Assembly: GCF_042477335.2 (NCBI RefSeq)
Contig: NC_091247.1
Location: forward strand, 13,183,001-13,247,000
DNA: 64,000 nt
DNA from: Ovis canadensis
Taxonomy: Eukaryota; Chordata; Mammalia; Artiodactyla; Bovidae
Direction of reading: 5' to 3'
Below are positions 22,881 through 34,934 of the stretch, piece after piece; positions within the stretch are counted from its first letter, which is position 1; each line of letters begins with the position of its first letter. Under the pieces are notes generated by a model. It was not told the origin of the DNA and searched no databases. It saw nothing but the letters and a program-made list of their open reading frames with translations. Position numbers and translations under genes: made by a program.

Positions 22881-23866
22881 CTATTCAGCAAGAGTGCAGC
22901 TAAAATTTTTAAATTTTAAGTAGATTGACATGTTGATGTTATATGTATTCTTTATATTTATATGCATAGATGTAGATATGCAAATATTATTGCGATATAT
23001 TCTTATAGGGAAAGAAAGCTATAAAATACCATATAAAATAAATCCCATTTATGTAAATATAAAATTTCTTGAATAAAATCCACTTTAGAAGGATAAATGT
23101 ATAATGGAAGGGTGAAGTTCTTTGATGTACTTCTTTCCATTCATATCTATGTTATTGTATTTGGGTTTCCATCATGAAGAAGAATTAATTTTAAAAGCAG
23201 AAAATCAAAAGGGAATTTCCACTTGGAAAATAAATCCCTGCTCACATACCAGGCTATGACTTAATTCAGGGAAGCATTAAGGGAAGGGTAAGAAGGTCTT
23301 TTACATCTTTTGGGGGGCTCACATCCACAGGGCATCACCATGATGTTCTTCCTAAGGACAATGTTTCCTCAAAATCTGCCCTTAGGACCATGTGCATCAG
23401 AATTCCCTGGTTGCAGAGTTCAAGAAAGAACATCACTGGAGGTGGGCTGGGATCTGCAACTTTAACAAGCTCCCTAGGGGATTCTGTGGCACATCAAAGT
23501 TTAGGAACGACTGCCCGAGGGCGTCTGTCTTGGAGAGAGTAAGAAGAAAACTGAGCAATTAATCTTTGTTTAATGCATGTCTCTAACCAGGAGTTTGGGG
23601 TCTGTTCCCTTGAGTCTTCTCCCTGTTGGGCAGATGATAGTGTTCACACTCCATTCTGAACTTGGAGATGAACTCCTTGGAGACAAACTCCAAGGCTCAT
23701 GGATTTTTTCTCTCTGATGCTGGTAAGAGGTTCAGGACCACAGAATTGGCTACATATGGTCTCCAGGTGTCCTACGGAGAAACTGAGAAACCTGTCCTTA
23801 CTCTCAGCAGCCAAATCACATTAGCATAAAGTTCAGAGCATAGCTGGTTTCCTTTCCCTATAGCAG

Positions 23867-23902
23867 GTGTGTATTTGTGTGTGTGTGTGTATGTATGTAT
23901 GT
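23867..23902. repeat. (TG)n microsatellite before pseudogene B1
   Basis: A short TG run passes into TATG units, at the position equivalent to the repeat before gene A. Confidence 0.9.
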
Positions 23903-24724
23903 GCACAAGTGGTCTTATTTATGTCAGTTCTCATGCTAGTACCTAAAGACAAGGGGAGAAGGCATATCATGGCTTATCACTTTGACTCTTGATGACAACT
24001 CTTTTTATTATGGGTGTGCCTATTCATGAGGTCAGGAGAGTTTGTTGGATCAAGAGAAGATTAGATAATGATAAATATGAGTACTAGTAAAAAAAATATG
24101 TGACTGACAGTAATATTTTTACTTTGTAAAGCAGTGATATTGCAAGGCTGAGATATACGACCCTCTGAGTTCAATCAAGAGATATGATTCTTTTCTCTTC
24201 AGCCTTTATACATAATTGAAACTTTGGCAATGTATTTTTGATCCACTTCCCTGTGAGAATTTGTTGTTGAAACTTCCTCCCTATACTTTACTTAGGAAAG
24301 GTAAGATTTCAGAAAAATCATTATGTCACAATCTGAAAGTCAAACCATAGGATTGTTCTTAAATGTACAGAAACAGAATAGAAATGAGGGAGATTTTCAC
24401 TTACTATCTATCCCTCTACTAAGATGCTGTGACATTTTCTCTTTGTTGAAAAGACACAGCTGCAAATTATGACTTAGAGATGGCCCCTCTCCTAGATGAT
24501 GGAAAAGTGCCACTGAGCCAGTTTCTGTTCTGTATCAAACCTCTTCTTGGTTGGTAAATTCCCTGTTTTACATGGTAACGCCATACATTTAAGGGTTTTG
24601 CAGGGACATGGCAATGCAGGCAGACACTGACATTCACCAGCAGAAAGGACTCATTATTTTCTGCCTCTGTAGTGAAAATGTGCTACTTTACTATCCTTTT
24701 GTTCACAGCAGACAGGAGAGGAGC

Positions 24725-25665
24725 ATGAAGAGGCAGGAAAATAGCAGCGTGTCTGAATTCCTCCTCCTGGGACTCCCCATCTGGCCAGAGCAGCAGGGCA
24801 TGTTCTTCGCCCTGTTCCTGGGCATGTACCTGACCACGGTTCTGGGCAACCTGCTCATCCTCCTGCTCATCAGGCTGGACCCTCACCTCCACACCCCATG
24901 TACTTCTTCCTCAGCCACTTGGCCCTCACTGACGTCTCCTTTTCATCTGTCACCATCCCTAAAATGCTGATAAACATGCACACTCTGGATCAATCCATCC
25001 CCTATGCAGGGTGCATAACACAGATGTATTTCTTCCTCTTTTTGACTGATCTGGAGGATTTCCTGCTCACCTCAATGGCCTATGATCGGTATGTGGCCAT
25101 CTCCCACCCTCTCCACTACAGCACCGTCATGGGACAGGGGCTGTGCACCTTTCTAGTAACTGTGTCCTGGATTCTCTCCTGTGCCAATGCCCTGTGTCAC
25201 ACCCTCCTCCTGACCCGGCTGTCCTTTTGTGCTGACCACAGCATCCCCCATTTCTTCTGTGATCTTGATGCCCTGTTGAAGCTCTCCTGCTCAGACACAT
25301 CCCTCAATGAGCTGGCCATTTTCACAGCAGGAGTGGTCGTCATCATCCTCCCATTAATATGTATCCTCACCTCTTATGGATGCATCGGGGCCACCATCCT
25401 GAAGGTCCCCTCCACCAAGGGGATCTGCAAAGCATTGTCCACATGTGGCTCCCACCTCTCTGTGGTGTCTCTGTATTATGGAACAATTATTGGACTGTAT
25501 TTTTTCCCCTCATCCAGCACCTCCAGGGACAAGAGCACCGTCGCCTCTGTAATGTACACAGTGGTCACTCCACTGCTGAACCCCTTCATTTATAGCCTCA
25601 GGAACAGGGACATGAAGGGGGCCCTGGAGAGACTCTTGCACAGGGCAAAAGTCTTGTCTCAATGA
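24725..25665 (+). pseudogene. Olfactory receptor OR1J pseudogene B1 (single-base deletion)
   Basis: This is a 941-bp copy of an OR1J coding exon, one base short of the 942 bp of the intact copies. After HLHTP (codon 58) the C run before ATGTACTTC has four Cs instead of five, so the frame shifts and terminates 24 codons later. The rest reads on in the correct frame from 24898 ([12 protein letters not shown]) to the normal end RAKVLSQ, with no other break. The acceptor AG at 24707-24708 and the poly(A) hexamer at 25744-25749 are retained. The motif DRYVAISHP has Ser for the usual Cys127. The very low damage implies recent inactivation, a functional allele segregating in the population, or an assembly error in a homopolymer. 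The last is less likely because copy B2 has the same deletion. Confidence 0.92.
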
Positions 25666-25743
25666 TGTTTGCTCGTCTTTATAACAGCCATGTGTGTTCA
25701 CAAAACCTTAGCTCCTATATCCCTAGATTTGATCCCAGCACGG

Positions 25744-25749
25744 AATAAA
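25744..25749 (+). promoter_or_regulatory. Candidate poly(A) signal AATAAA after pseudogene B1
   Basis: AATAAA in CACGGAATAAATGCTCAGTA, 79 nt after the stop codon. It is the direct counterpart of the gene A hexamer. Confidence 0.45.
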
Positions 25750-25954
25750 TGCTCAGTAAATGTTTGATAGTTGAATTGCATTCCTTTACAATTATTGTCT
25801 ATTTCCTAACAGTTCATAAGCATAAATTATGAATTTTGAGTTTAGGTTCTTGATTTTTGATCTTGTCTATTAGGCTGAGAATTTATATAGCTCTTAGTAC
25901 TTATGTCTCTCCTCTTATTTCCTGGGAATTTATTTCTTTTTTAAAATGTATTTA

Positions 25955-26996
25955 TTTATTTATTTTTTTTGTACTTCCAGCAGATTTATTTTTTTATTTT
26001 TATTTTTTTAATTTGTTTTTAGCTTTTCATTTTTTAAATTTTAATATCTTTAATTCTTACATGCGTTCCCAAACATGAACCCCCCTCCCACCTCCCTCCC
26101 CATAACATATCTCTGGGTCATCCCCATGCACCAGCCCCAAGCATGCTGCATCCTGCGTCAGACATAGACTGGTGATTCAATGCTTACATGATAGTATACA
26201 TGTTAGAATGTCATTCTCCCAAATCATCCCACCCTCTCCCTCTCCCTCTGAGTCCAACGGTCCGTTATACACATCTGTGTCTCTTTCCCTGTCTTGCATA
26301 CAGGGTCGTCATTGCCATCTTCCTAAATTCCATATATATGTGTTAGTATATTGTATTGGTGTTTTTCTTTCTGGCTTACTTCACTCTGTATAATTGGCTC
26401 CAGTTTCATCCATCTCATCAGAACTGATTCAAATGAATTCTTTTTTATGGCTGAGTAATACTCCATTGTGTATATGTACCACAGCTTTCTTATCCATTCA
26501 TCTGCTGATGGACATCTAGGTTGTTTCCATGTCCTGGCTATTATAAACAGTGCTGCGATGAACATTGGGGTACAAGTGTCTCTTTCAATTCTGATTTCCT
26601 CGGTGTGTATGCCCAGGAGCGGGATTGCTGGGTCATAAGGTAGTTCTATTTGCAATTTTTTAAGGAATGTCCACACTGTTCTCCATAGTGGCTGTACTAG
26701 TTTGCATTCCCACCAACAGTGTAGGAGGGTTCCCTTTTCTCCACACCCTCTCCAGCATTTATTGCTTGCAGATTTTTGGATCACAGCCATTCTGACTGGT
26801 GTGAAGTGGTATCTCATTGTGGTTTTGATTTGCATTTCTCTAATAATGAGTGAAGTTGAGCATCTTTTCATGTGTTTGTTAGCCATCCGTATGTCTTCTT
26901 TGGAGAAATGTCTATTTAGTTCTTTGGCCCATTTTTTGATTGGGTCGTTTATTTTTCTGGAATTGAGCTGCAGAAGTGCTTGTATATTTTTGAGTA
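25955..26996 (-). mobile_element. L1 3' fragment (1.04 kb), unit 1 only
   Basis: On the minus strand it holds the last part of ORF2 (open from 27027 to 26323), with [38 protein letters not shown] and the ending [12 protein letters not shown], then the 3' UTR and tail. Target-site duplication AAAATGTATTTA lies at 25943-25954 and 26997-27008. Unit 2 has the empty site at about 46398. The Cys-rich C-terminal motif is intact, so this copy is young. Confidence 0.92.
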
Positions 26997-27511
26997 AAAT
27001 GTATTTAATTATTAATTTATTTTTCATTGGAGGATAATTGCTTTACAATATTTTGTTGGTTTTTGCTATACAGCAACATGAATAAGCTCTAAGTATATGT
27101 ATATTCTCTCTCTCTTCATCCTCCCTCGAACCCTCCCCAAGCTTTGCAGCCCTCTAGGTCATCACAGAGTACCACACTGAGTTTCCTGTGCTATGGAGCA
27201 GTTTCTCATTAGCAATCTAATTTACACATGGTAGTGCATGTATGCCAATGGTACTCTCTTAGTTTTTCCCACCCTCTCCTTCCCCCTGAGCAAACTCTGT
27301 GAAGGACAGGGGAGAATGGTGTGCTGCAGTCCACAGGCTTGCAAACAGTCAGACAAGACTTAGCAACTGTAACAACAACTACTCCTCCAACTGTGTCCAG
27401 AAATGAATTCTCTATGTCTGCCTCTCTATTCTTGCCTGTCAAATCGGTTCATCACTACCGTTTTTCTAGATTCCGTATGTAGACATTAACATGAAATATT
27501 TAGCTTTCTCC

Positions 27512-27729
27512 TTCTGACTTTTTTCACTCTGTGTGTCTGACCCGGACACCACGTAGACCCGTGCACAGTCTTGTTTCACTCGTGGCTGTGTAGTGTTCCA
27601 CTGCACACGTGTGCCACACCTTCTGACTTTTTTCACTCTGTGTGTCTGACCCAGACACCACACAGACCCGTGCACAGCCTTGTTTCGCTCGTGGCTGTGT
27701 AGTGTTCCAATGCACACGGGTGCCACACC
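27512..27729. repeat. 109-bp minisatellite, two copies
   Basis: Two units of 109 bp each begin TTCTGACTTTTTTCACTCTG. They derive from L1 3' sequence, as the single-copy equivalent near 36455-36570 shows. Unit 2 has three copies of 123 bp. Confidence 0.92.
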
Positions 27730-27892
27730 TTCTGTATCTATCCCTCTGTCAGTGGACATCTCCTGCTGTGCACAAAATAGATGACAGATGAGAATATGCT
27801 GCATAGCACAGCGAACTCTACTCAAAGCTCTGTGGTGACCTAAATGGGAAGGAGATTTTAAAAAGAGGGGCATACATATTTCTCAGTTCAGT

Positions 27893-28343
27893 TCAGTTCA
27901 GTTCAGTCGCTCAGTCGTATCTGACTCTTTGCAACCCTGTGAACTGCAACATGCCAGGCCTCCCTGTCCATCACCAACTTCGGGAGTTTACCCAAACCCA
28001 TGTCCATCGAGTCAGTGATGCCATCCAGCCATCTCATCCTCTGTCATCCCCTTCTCCTCCTGCCCCCAATCCCTCCCAGCATCAGGGTCTTTTCCAATGA
28101 GTCAGCTCTTCACACGAAGTGGCCAAAGTATTGGAGTTTTAGTTTTAGCATCAGTCCTTCCAATGAACACCCAGGACTGATCTTCTTTAGGATGGACTGG
28201 TTGGATCGCCTTGCAGTCCAAGGGACTCTCAAGAGTCCTCTCCAACACCACAGTTCAAAAGCATCAATTCTTTGGCACTCAGCTTTCGTCACAGTCCAGC
28301 TCTCACATCCATACATGACCACTGGAAAAACCATAGCCTTGAC
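27893..28343 (-). mobile_element. BovB 3' fragment
   Basis: It starts at the TTCAG repeats and ends at AAAAACCATAGCCTTGAC. The same insertion, at the same place in L1 3' sequence, is found in unit 2 at 47437-47892. Confidence 0.9.
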
Positions 28344-28425
28344 GTATGGCAAATTCATTTTACTGAGATCAGAAAATAACAAAACATTGTTAAGCAACTA
28401 TAGTCCAATAACTTTTTAAAAAAAG

Positions 28426-30184
28426 TTTCTTTGGAAGAGAAAATGCATTTTATTTTTATGAAATCAAGATTCTATCTTTTCCTTTTAGTGTTGATGACTT
28501 TTGTGTCCTATTTAAGAAAATATTACCTACCTCACTTTTACCAAGATTTTGTCCAATGTTTTCTTCGAAATAGTCTTATAGCTATAGTTCTTACACATTT
28601 GACCCATTTTGAGTCATGTTTTGCATGTCGTGTGGCTCAAGAGTCCATGTTCACTTAAGCCATATTGATACTGAACCATGCTGGTACCATTTATTGAAAC
28701 ACTATGCTTGCCACATTAAATTGCCTTGGTCCACTGTAAACTATTAATTGACCTTATTTGTATTGATATATTTAAAAATTATTTGCTGTTCTATTGATCT
28801 ATATTCTTATTCTCATGCAATTATTTTTATTTTCCTTTTGATGGATTATAAAAAGTTTTTAAAATTAGATACATTATGGCATTTTGCTTTTCATTTTAAG
28901 ATTTTTTGTCTTCCCTTTGACTTCCATATAATATTAAGAATCACCTTCTACAAGTAGGCTGCTGATACATTGCCTTTGATTGCACTGACCCTGTAGATCA
29001 ATTGGAGGAGAGACTTGGCTCCATAACAATATTGAGCTATCCAGTCTATGTGCAAAGTGTATCTCTATTCACTTTCATTCTCTTTAAATTTACCATGAAT
29101 GCGTTTCTAGTTTTTAATGTACTGGTATTTTGGCAAATTCATCCATATGTATATTTTGTTTTTTAAACTGTTATAAATAGTATATTAAAATTTTCAATTC
29201 TCAGTGCTCACTGTTAGGATATAAAGTATCTTTGATTTTGTTCTTTATTGACCAACTTTGTAGTGCTGCTACCTTGGAAAACTCACTTATTGCAAATAGA
29301 TTTGGACAAAAATTGTTTCTTTACTTTTCCCTCTTTATTTGCCTTTTTTAGATTAGTTTGTACTATTCATTTGATCTCTCTTATCAACATAGATATGTCT
29401 CTTTTTGAGCATCAGGTTTTTACCCCTTTTTTCCATCTTGCCCTTTTGTGTGTGTGTGTGCCTACACTATGCAAAATAGTATGTTTACCAATATTATACA
29501 TAAACACCAATTAAACTAATTAGTATGTAACCAGCAGCTGGAGTGACATGGAAGGCTGTGGTAATGTCACAACTCTAGTCTGTTTGAGGTGTAAAGTTGG
29601 AAATCACAATATTTTGAAGGACTTTGATATTTGATACATGTATAAAATATGATGCAATTTTCCTTTGTTATTCATTTATTTCATTACATAAGCTCTGACT
29701 TAGATGATTCCTTAGGTGAATGAAAACAGTCTGGCTTTATTGCCTCCCTTTCCATGGAGTTCAACCTAGACTTCCATTCTTCATGTATTTTCATGGACGT
29801 TTTCAAAGTTTGATTATTCTCTCTTCAAAGGAGCAAGCCACAGGCATGGGGGAACTAAGACAATACAGCCAGTTAAAATGGATGCTTTGCAGATAATAAA
29901 GTAACCTTGATCAGACAACTGACACAGGAGAAGTTTTCAGAGTGTACTATAATATTTAACAAAATTTTACCTTATTGAAGTTTCAAAGATTCTTTGTTAA
30001 AGAATCATTCAGTTAACAAAACAAGAGAGCAAACAAAAATTTGAGATGATTAATATATTGATGTTATATATATTTTATGCACTGATAAGCATAGAAGTAG
30101 ACTTGCAAATATTATTGCAATAAATTTGGAAAAAGAAAGCTCTAAGATATCATGCAAAATAAATCCTGTTTATGTAAATATATC
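28426..30184 (-). mobile_element. Ancient L1M-like sequence opening the C-lineage block (unit 1)
   Basis: Diverged A/T-rich sequence is collinear with 20105-22320 and 47990-51340. It shows landmarks such as GTCCATGTTCACTTAAGCCA, GTTCTATTGATCTATATTCT and CAGCAGCTGGAGTGACATGG. No gene is visible. Confidence 0.55.
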
Positions 30185-31590
30185 CTAAAAGATGTTGCGG
30201 TTAAACAGCTGCATTCAATATGCTAGCAAATTTGGAAATCTCACCAGTGGCCCCACGACTAGAAAAAGGCAGTTTATATTTCAGTCCCAAAGAAAGGCAA
30301 GCCCAAAGAATGTTAAAACTATAGTACAACTGCACTCATTTCACATGCCAGCGAGATTATACTCAAAGCCATTCAAACTAGGCTTCAGCAGTATGTGAAC
30401 CAAGAACTTCCAGAAGTCCAAGCTAGATTTCGAAAAGGCAGAGGAACCAGAGATCAAATTGGCAACATCTGTTGGATAATAGAAACATCAAGAGAATTAC
30501 AGAAAAACATCTACTCCTCTTTCACTGAGTATGCTAAAACCTTTGACCATGTAGATCACAACAAACTGTGGAAAATTCTTCGAGAGATGGAAATACCAGA
30601 GCACCTTACCTGCCTCCTGAGAAACCTGTGTACAGGTCAAGAAGCAATAGTTAGCATGAGATATGGAACAATTGACTGGTTCCAAATTTGGAAAAGAGTA
30701 TATAAAGGCTGTATATTGTCATCCTGCTTATTTATTTATATACAGAATGCATCACGCGAAATGCTAGACTGGATGAATCACCAGCTGGAATCAAGATTGC
30801 TGGGAGAAATATCAACAACCTCACATATGCAGATGACACCACTCTAATGGCAGAAAGTGAAGAGGAACTAAAGAGCCTCTTGATGAGGGTGGAAGAGGAG
30901 AGTGAAAAAGCTGGCTTAAAATTCAACATTCACAAAACAAAGATCATGGCACTCTGTTCCGTTGCTCATGGCAAATAGATTGTGGGAAAGTGGAAACAGT
31001 GACGGATTTTATTTTCTTGGGTTCAAAATTACTTCATTTGGTAACTGCAGTCATGAAAATAAAAGACACTTGACCTTGGAAGAACAGCTATGACATTTCT
31101 ACACAACCTATTAAAAAGCAGAAACATTACTTTTCCAACAAAGGTAATTTAGTCAAAGCTGTGGTTTTCCTGTAGTCATGTATGGATGTGAGAGGTGGAC
31201 CAGAAAGAAGACTGAGTGGCAAAATTGATACTTTCCAAATGTGGTACTGGAGAAGACTCTTGAGAGTCCCTTGAACAGCAAGGAGATCACACCAGTCAAT
31301 CCTAAAGGAAATCAACCCTGAATATTCATTGGAAGGACTGATGCTGAAGATGAAACTCCAATAATTTAGCCATCTGATGCGAAGAGTCAACTCACTGGAA
31401 AAGACCTTGATGGTGGGAAAGATTGAGGGAAGGATATAAAGGTGATGACAGAGGATGAGATGGTTGGATGGCATTACTGACTTAATGAACTTGAGTTTGA
31501 GCAAACTCTAGAAAATAGCAAAAAACAGTGAAGCCTGGCATGTTGCAGTTCATGGGGTCACAAAGAGTAAGACATGGCTTAGATAGTGAA
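30185..31590 (+). mobile_element. BovB LINE fragment (unit 1, C block)
   Basis: It starts within the RT region (CCTAAAAGATGTTGCGGTTA) and runs to the 3' end. ARFRKGRGTRDQIGNICWII is visible at 30420-30480 and an ADDTT box near 30830. It has several frame breaks and is more diverged than the other BovB copies. The partner copy is at 51345-52745. Confidence 0.85.
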
Positions 31591-31725
31591 CAACAGCCAC
31601 TGGAGTTGAACAACAGCTCCAGTATTCTTGCCTGGAGAATTCCACTGAGAGGAGCCTGGTGAGCTACAGTCTGTGGGGTTGCAAAAAGTCAGAAGTGACT
31701 GAGCGACTAACATTTTCATAGAACA
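31591..31725 (+). mobile_element. Partial Bov-tA/BovA SINE body
   Basis: CTCCAGTATTCTTGCCTGGA followed by GAGCCTGGTGAGCTACAGTC and GTGACTGAGCGACTAAC. The tRNA-like head is missing. Confidence 0.75.
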
Positions 31726-32513
31726 ACAAATGTAAAGTTTTATGAAGAAAAACCATTTTATAAGTATAAAAAATGAATAAAAGACAGGGGGAATACTTTG
31801 ACTTTCTCATATTGTATTTGGATTTCTACCATGAAGCAGATTTATTTAAAAGGCAACAAATTAAGAAGGCATCTCGGCTTGGGAGAAAACTCCATCCTCA
31901 CATCCCAAGCTTTGACTTAACTAGGGGAAACTTGAAGCTTGTAGGAAGGGTCAATGAGGAGGTCTTTCCACATCTCCTTCAGGCTCACACCCATGGGGCG
32001 TCATCATGACGTTCTTCCTAAGGACACTGTTTTCTTAGTGTTGGCCCTTAGGACCATGTACATCAGAATTCTCTTGCTGCAGAGTTCAAGAATGAGCATC
32101 AGTGGAGTTGGAGCTGGGATCTGCCTCTTTAATAAACTCCCCAGGGCATTCTAGGGAACATCAAAGTTTAGGAACCACTGCCCTAGGGCATGTGTCCTGA
32201 AGGGAGAAAAAAGAAAACTGAGCAATTAATACATGTTTAATGCATGTCTCTAACCAAGAGCTTGGAGCCCTGTCCCCTTGGATCCCCTCCCTGGTGGACA
32301 GAGCAGTCTTCACATCTTCATGTCTGAAGTCGGTGAATTGAAGATCAAGTTCTTTTATCTCTGATGCTGGTGAGTGGTTCAGCACCACAGTAGTGGATAA
32401 ATCTTGTCTCCAGGTGTCCTAAAGAGAAGCTGAGAAACCAGTTCTTACTCAAGGCAACTAGATAAATCAAGCATAAGGTTCAGAAAAGAACTGGGTATCC
32501 TACGGCAATAGCA

Positions 32514-32549
32514 GGTGTGTATTTGTGTGTGTGTGTGTGTGTGTGTGTA
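32514..32549. repeat. (TG)n microsatellite before gene C1
   Basis: About 15 TG units, at the position equivalent to the repeat before the other OR1J copies. Confidence 0.93.
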
Positions 32550-32894
32550 TACAGAGGTTCAGCATTTCTCTGTGCTCTGGCTATGATATTTTTTAAACTA
32601 GTTCTTAAAGCTGAGCGGAGAACGCATATCAGGGTGTATATCTTTGACATCTCTTGGCAGCAACTGTTTCTATTTGGGATTAGGGAACTCTTCAACAAGA
32701 GGATTTTGTTGAATCAGGAGGATATTGGTGAATGATTAATATGAGTGTTAGTAAAACTATATATATAACTGCCAGTAATATTTTTACTTCATAGAGCATG
32801 ATATTACAAAATTGAGCTCTTAGAAAATCTGAGTTCAGTTGACAAGTAAGCTTCCTTTTTTTTCTTCAACCTTTATGCATAATGGAATCTGGCT

Positions 32895-33110
32895 ATTTAG
32901 TTGCTTATTTATTTTTAAAGAATTTTTTGATGTGGATCATTTTAAAAATTCTTTGCTAAATTTATTACCATATATTTTTGCTTCATGCTTCAGTTTTTAG
33001 CTATAAGGCATGTGATTTCTTTATATGTGGAACAGGGATTGAACCCACAACCCCTGATTTGCAACTTGAAGTATTAAACACAGGACTGTCAGGAAATTCC
33101 TTGGCTGTGT
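32895..33110 (-). mobile_element. CHR-type tRNA-derived SINE (degenerate)
   Basis: The minus-strand block GGAACAGGGATTGAACCCAC, with a TCAGGAAATTCCTTGGCTGT end, matches the cetartiodactyl CHR SINE head. It is shared with the C2 copy (about 54055-54280) and absent before A and B, so it marks the C lineage. Confidence 0.6.
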
Positions 33111-33513
33111 ATTTTTGACCCACTTTACTTTGAGAATTCATTGTTGAACAATCCTCCTTATACTTTACATATGAAAGGACTTTGAAGTCAGATTTCCGTA
33201 GGTCAATATGTCACAACCTGAAGATCAAACCTTATGATTGTATGTCCAGAAACAGAAGAGAAATTACGGAGGTCTTTAACTTACTATTTCTCTGCTAAGA
33301 AAGTGTGATACTTTCTTTTTACTGAGGTGATGGAAAAATGCCACTGAGCCAGTTTCTCTTCCGTATCAAACTCAATTCTTGGTTGGTAATTCCCTCACTA
33401 TACATGGTAATACCATTCATCTTAGGGGTTTTTGCAGGGCAATACAGACAGACACTAACATATTCACCAAGAGAAAGGACTCACTTATATATGTCTGCTG
33501 CAATCAAAATGTG

Positions 33514-33540
33514 CTTCTTTCACTGTCCTTTCATTCCCAG
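33514..33540 (+). other. 3' splice acceptor of the gene C1 coding exon
   Basis: The pyrimidine-rich CTTTCACTGTCCTTTCATTC precedes CCAG, with AG at 33539-33540 and the ATG 16 nt later. The same site lies at 54701-54702 before gene C2. Confidence 0.75.
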
Positions 33541-33556
33541 CAGACAGGAGAAGAGC

Positions 33557-34498
33557 ATGAAGAGGGAAAACCAGAGCAGCATGTCCGAGTTCCTCCTCCT
33601 GGGGCTCCCCATCCAGCCAGAACAGCAGGGCGTATTCTGCGCCCTGTTCCTGGGCGTGTACCTGACCACAGTTCTGGGCAACCTACTCATCATCCTGCTT
33701 ATCAGGCTGGACCATCGCCTCCACACCCCCATGTACTTCTTCCTCAGCCACTTGGCCCTCACTGATGTCTCCTTTTCATCTGTCACTGTCCCTAAAATGC
33801 TGATAAACATGCAGACTCTGGATCAATCCATCCCCTATGCAGGATGCATAACACAGATGTTTTTCTTCCTCTTTTTTACTGGTCTGGATGATTTCCTGCT
33901 CACTTCGATGGCCTATGATCGGTATGTGGCCATTTGCCACCCTCTCCACTACAGCACCGTCATGGGACAGGGGCTGTGCGCCTTACTAGTAACTGTGTCC
34001 TGGATTCTCTCCTGTGCCAATGCCCTGTGTCACACCCTCCTCCTGACCCGGCTGTCCTTTTGTGCTGACCACAGCATCCCCCATTTCTTCTGTGACCTTG
34101 ATGCCCTGCTGAAGCTCTCCTGCTCAGACACATCCCTCAATGAGCTGGCCATTTTCACAGTAGGAGTGGCCGTCATCATCCTCCCATTAATATGCATCCT
34201 GATCTCTTACGGATGCATTGGGGCCACCATCCTGAAGGTCCCCTCCACCAAGGGGATCTGCAAAGCATTGTCCACATGTGGCTCCCACCTCTCTGTGGTG
34301 TCTCTGTATTATGGAACAATTATTGGACTGTATTTTTTCCCCTCATCCAGCACCTCCAGGGACAAGAGCACCATTGCCTCTGTGATGTACACAGTGGTCA
34401 CTCCACTGCTGAACCCCTTCATTTATAGCCTCAGGAACAGGGACATGAAGGGGGCCCTGGAGAGACTCTTGCACAGGGCAAAAGTCTTGTCTCAATGA
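33557..34498 (+). CDS. OR1J: Olfactory receptor, OR1J subfamily (gene C1), intact
   Basis: This odorant GPCR has 313 residues and starts [20 protein letters not shown]. All family motifs are present: NQS glycosylation site at 5, [16 protein letters not shown] in TM2, [15 protein letters not shown] at TM3, [13 protein letters not shown] in TM6 and [12 protein letters not shown] in TM7. Differences from gene A lie mainly near the start of TM1 ([10 protein letters not shown]) and in TM3 ([12 protein letters not shown]), a region that lines the odorant pocket in this family, so ligand preference may differ. The frame is open for 73 codons upstream, but the start is placed after the conserved acceptor AG. 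It lies about 8.8 kb after pseudogene B1 in the same orientation. AATAAA is at 34577-34582. Confidence 0.95.
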   Translation: MKRENQSSMSEFLLLGLPIQPEQQGVFCALFLGVYLTTVLGNLLIILLIRLDHRLHTPMYFFLSHLALTDVSFSSVTVPKMLINMQTLDQSIPYAGCITQMFFFLFFTGLDDFLLTSMAYDRYVAICHPLHYSTVMGQGLCALLVTVSWILSCANALCHTLLLTRLSFCADHSIPHFFCDLDALLKLSCSDTSLNELAIFTVGVAVIILPLICILISYGCIGATILKVPSTKGICKALSTCGSHLSVVSLYYGTIIGLYFFPSSSTSRDKSTIASVMYTVVTPLLNPFIYSLRNRDMKGALERLLHRAKVLSQ

Positions 34499-34576
34499 CA
34501 TTTGCTTATCTTTATAACAGCCATGAGTGTTCACAAAACGTCAGATCTTACATCCCTCGATTTGATCCCAGCATGG

Positions 34577-34582
34577 AATAAA
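34577..34582 (+). promoter_or_regulatory. Candidate poly(A) signal AATAAA of OR1J gene C1
   Basis: AATAAA in GCATGGAATAAATACTCAGT, 79 nt after the stop codon. It is altered in the C2 copy. Confidence 0.5.
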
Positions 34583-34934
34583 TACTCAGTAAATGTTTGA
34601 TAGTTGAATTGCATTCCTTTACAATTATTGTCTATTTCCCGTAAGTTCACTAGCATAAATTATGAATTTTGAGTTCATGTTCTTGATTTTTGATCTTGTC
34701 TATAAGGCTGAGCATTTATATAGCTTGTAGTACTTCATCTCTCCTCTTATTCCTAGGAATTTATTTCTTTTTAAAAATGTATTTAATTTTTTACTTACTT
34801 TTTATTTGAAAATTGCTTTACACTATTTTGTTGGTTTTTGCTATAGAACGATGTGATTCAGCTCTAAGTATACATATATTCTCTCTCTTGATCCTCCCTC
34901 CCTACCCTCCCCATGCTTTGCAGCCCTCTAGGTC

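Larger units (their letters stand above)
27009..28425. mobile_element. Old L1 3' composite after pseudogene B1, with minisatellite and BovB insert
   Basis: Minus-strand L1 3' sequence runs from 27009 to about 27760, and plus-strand L1 3' UTR (AGATGACAGATGAGAATATG) from about 27775. BovB interrupts it at 27893-28343, and the plus-strand L1 resumes to about 28420. Embedded is a 109-bp tandem repeat at 27512-27729. Confidence 0.65.

Noticed and set aside
26323-27027. A 234-codon ORF that could be taken for a host gene
   Set aside because: It is the C terminus of L1 ORF2, with the Cys-rich and [12 protein letters not shown] motifs, in a 5'-truncated insertion with target-site duplications.
33338-33556. 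In-frame extension of 73 codons before the C1 start (and a similar one before C2 at 54545)
   Set aside because: The extension crosses a conserved splice acceptor 16 nt before the ATG, is not hydrophobic like a signal peptide, and does not match any OR N terminus. It is intron sequence that happens to be open.
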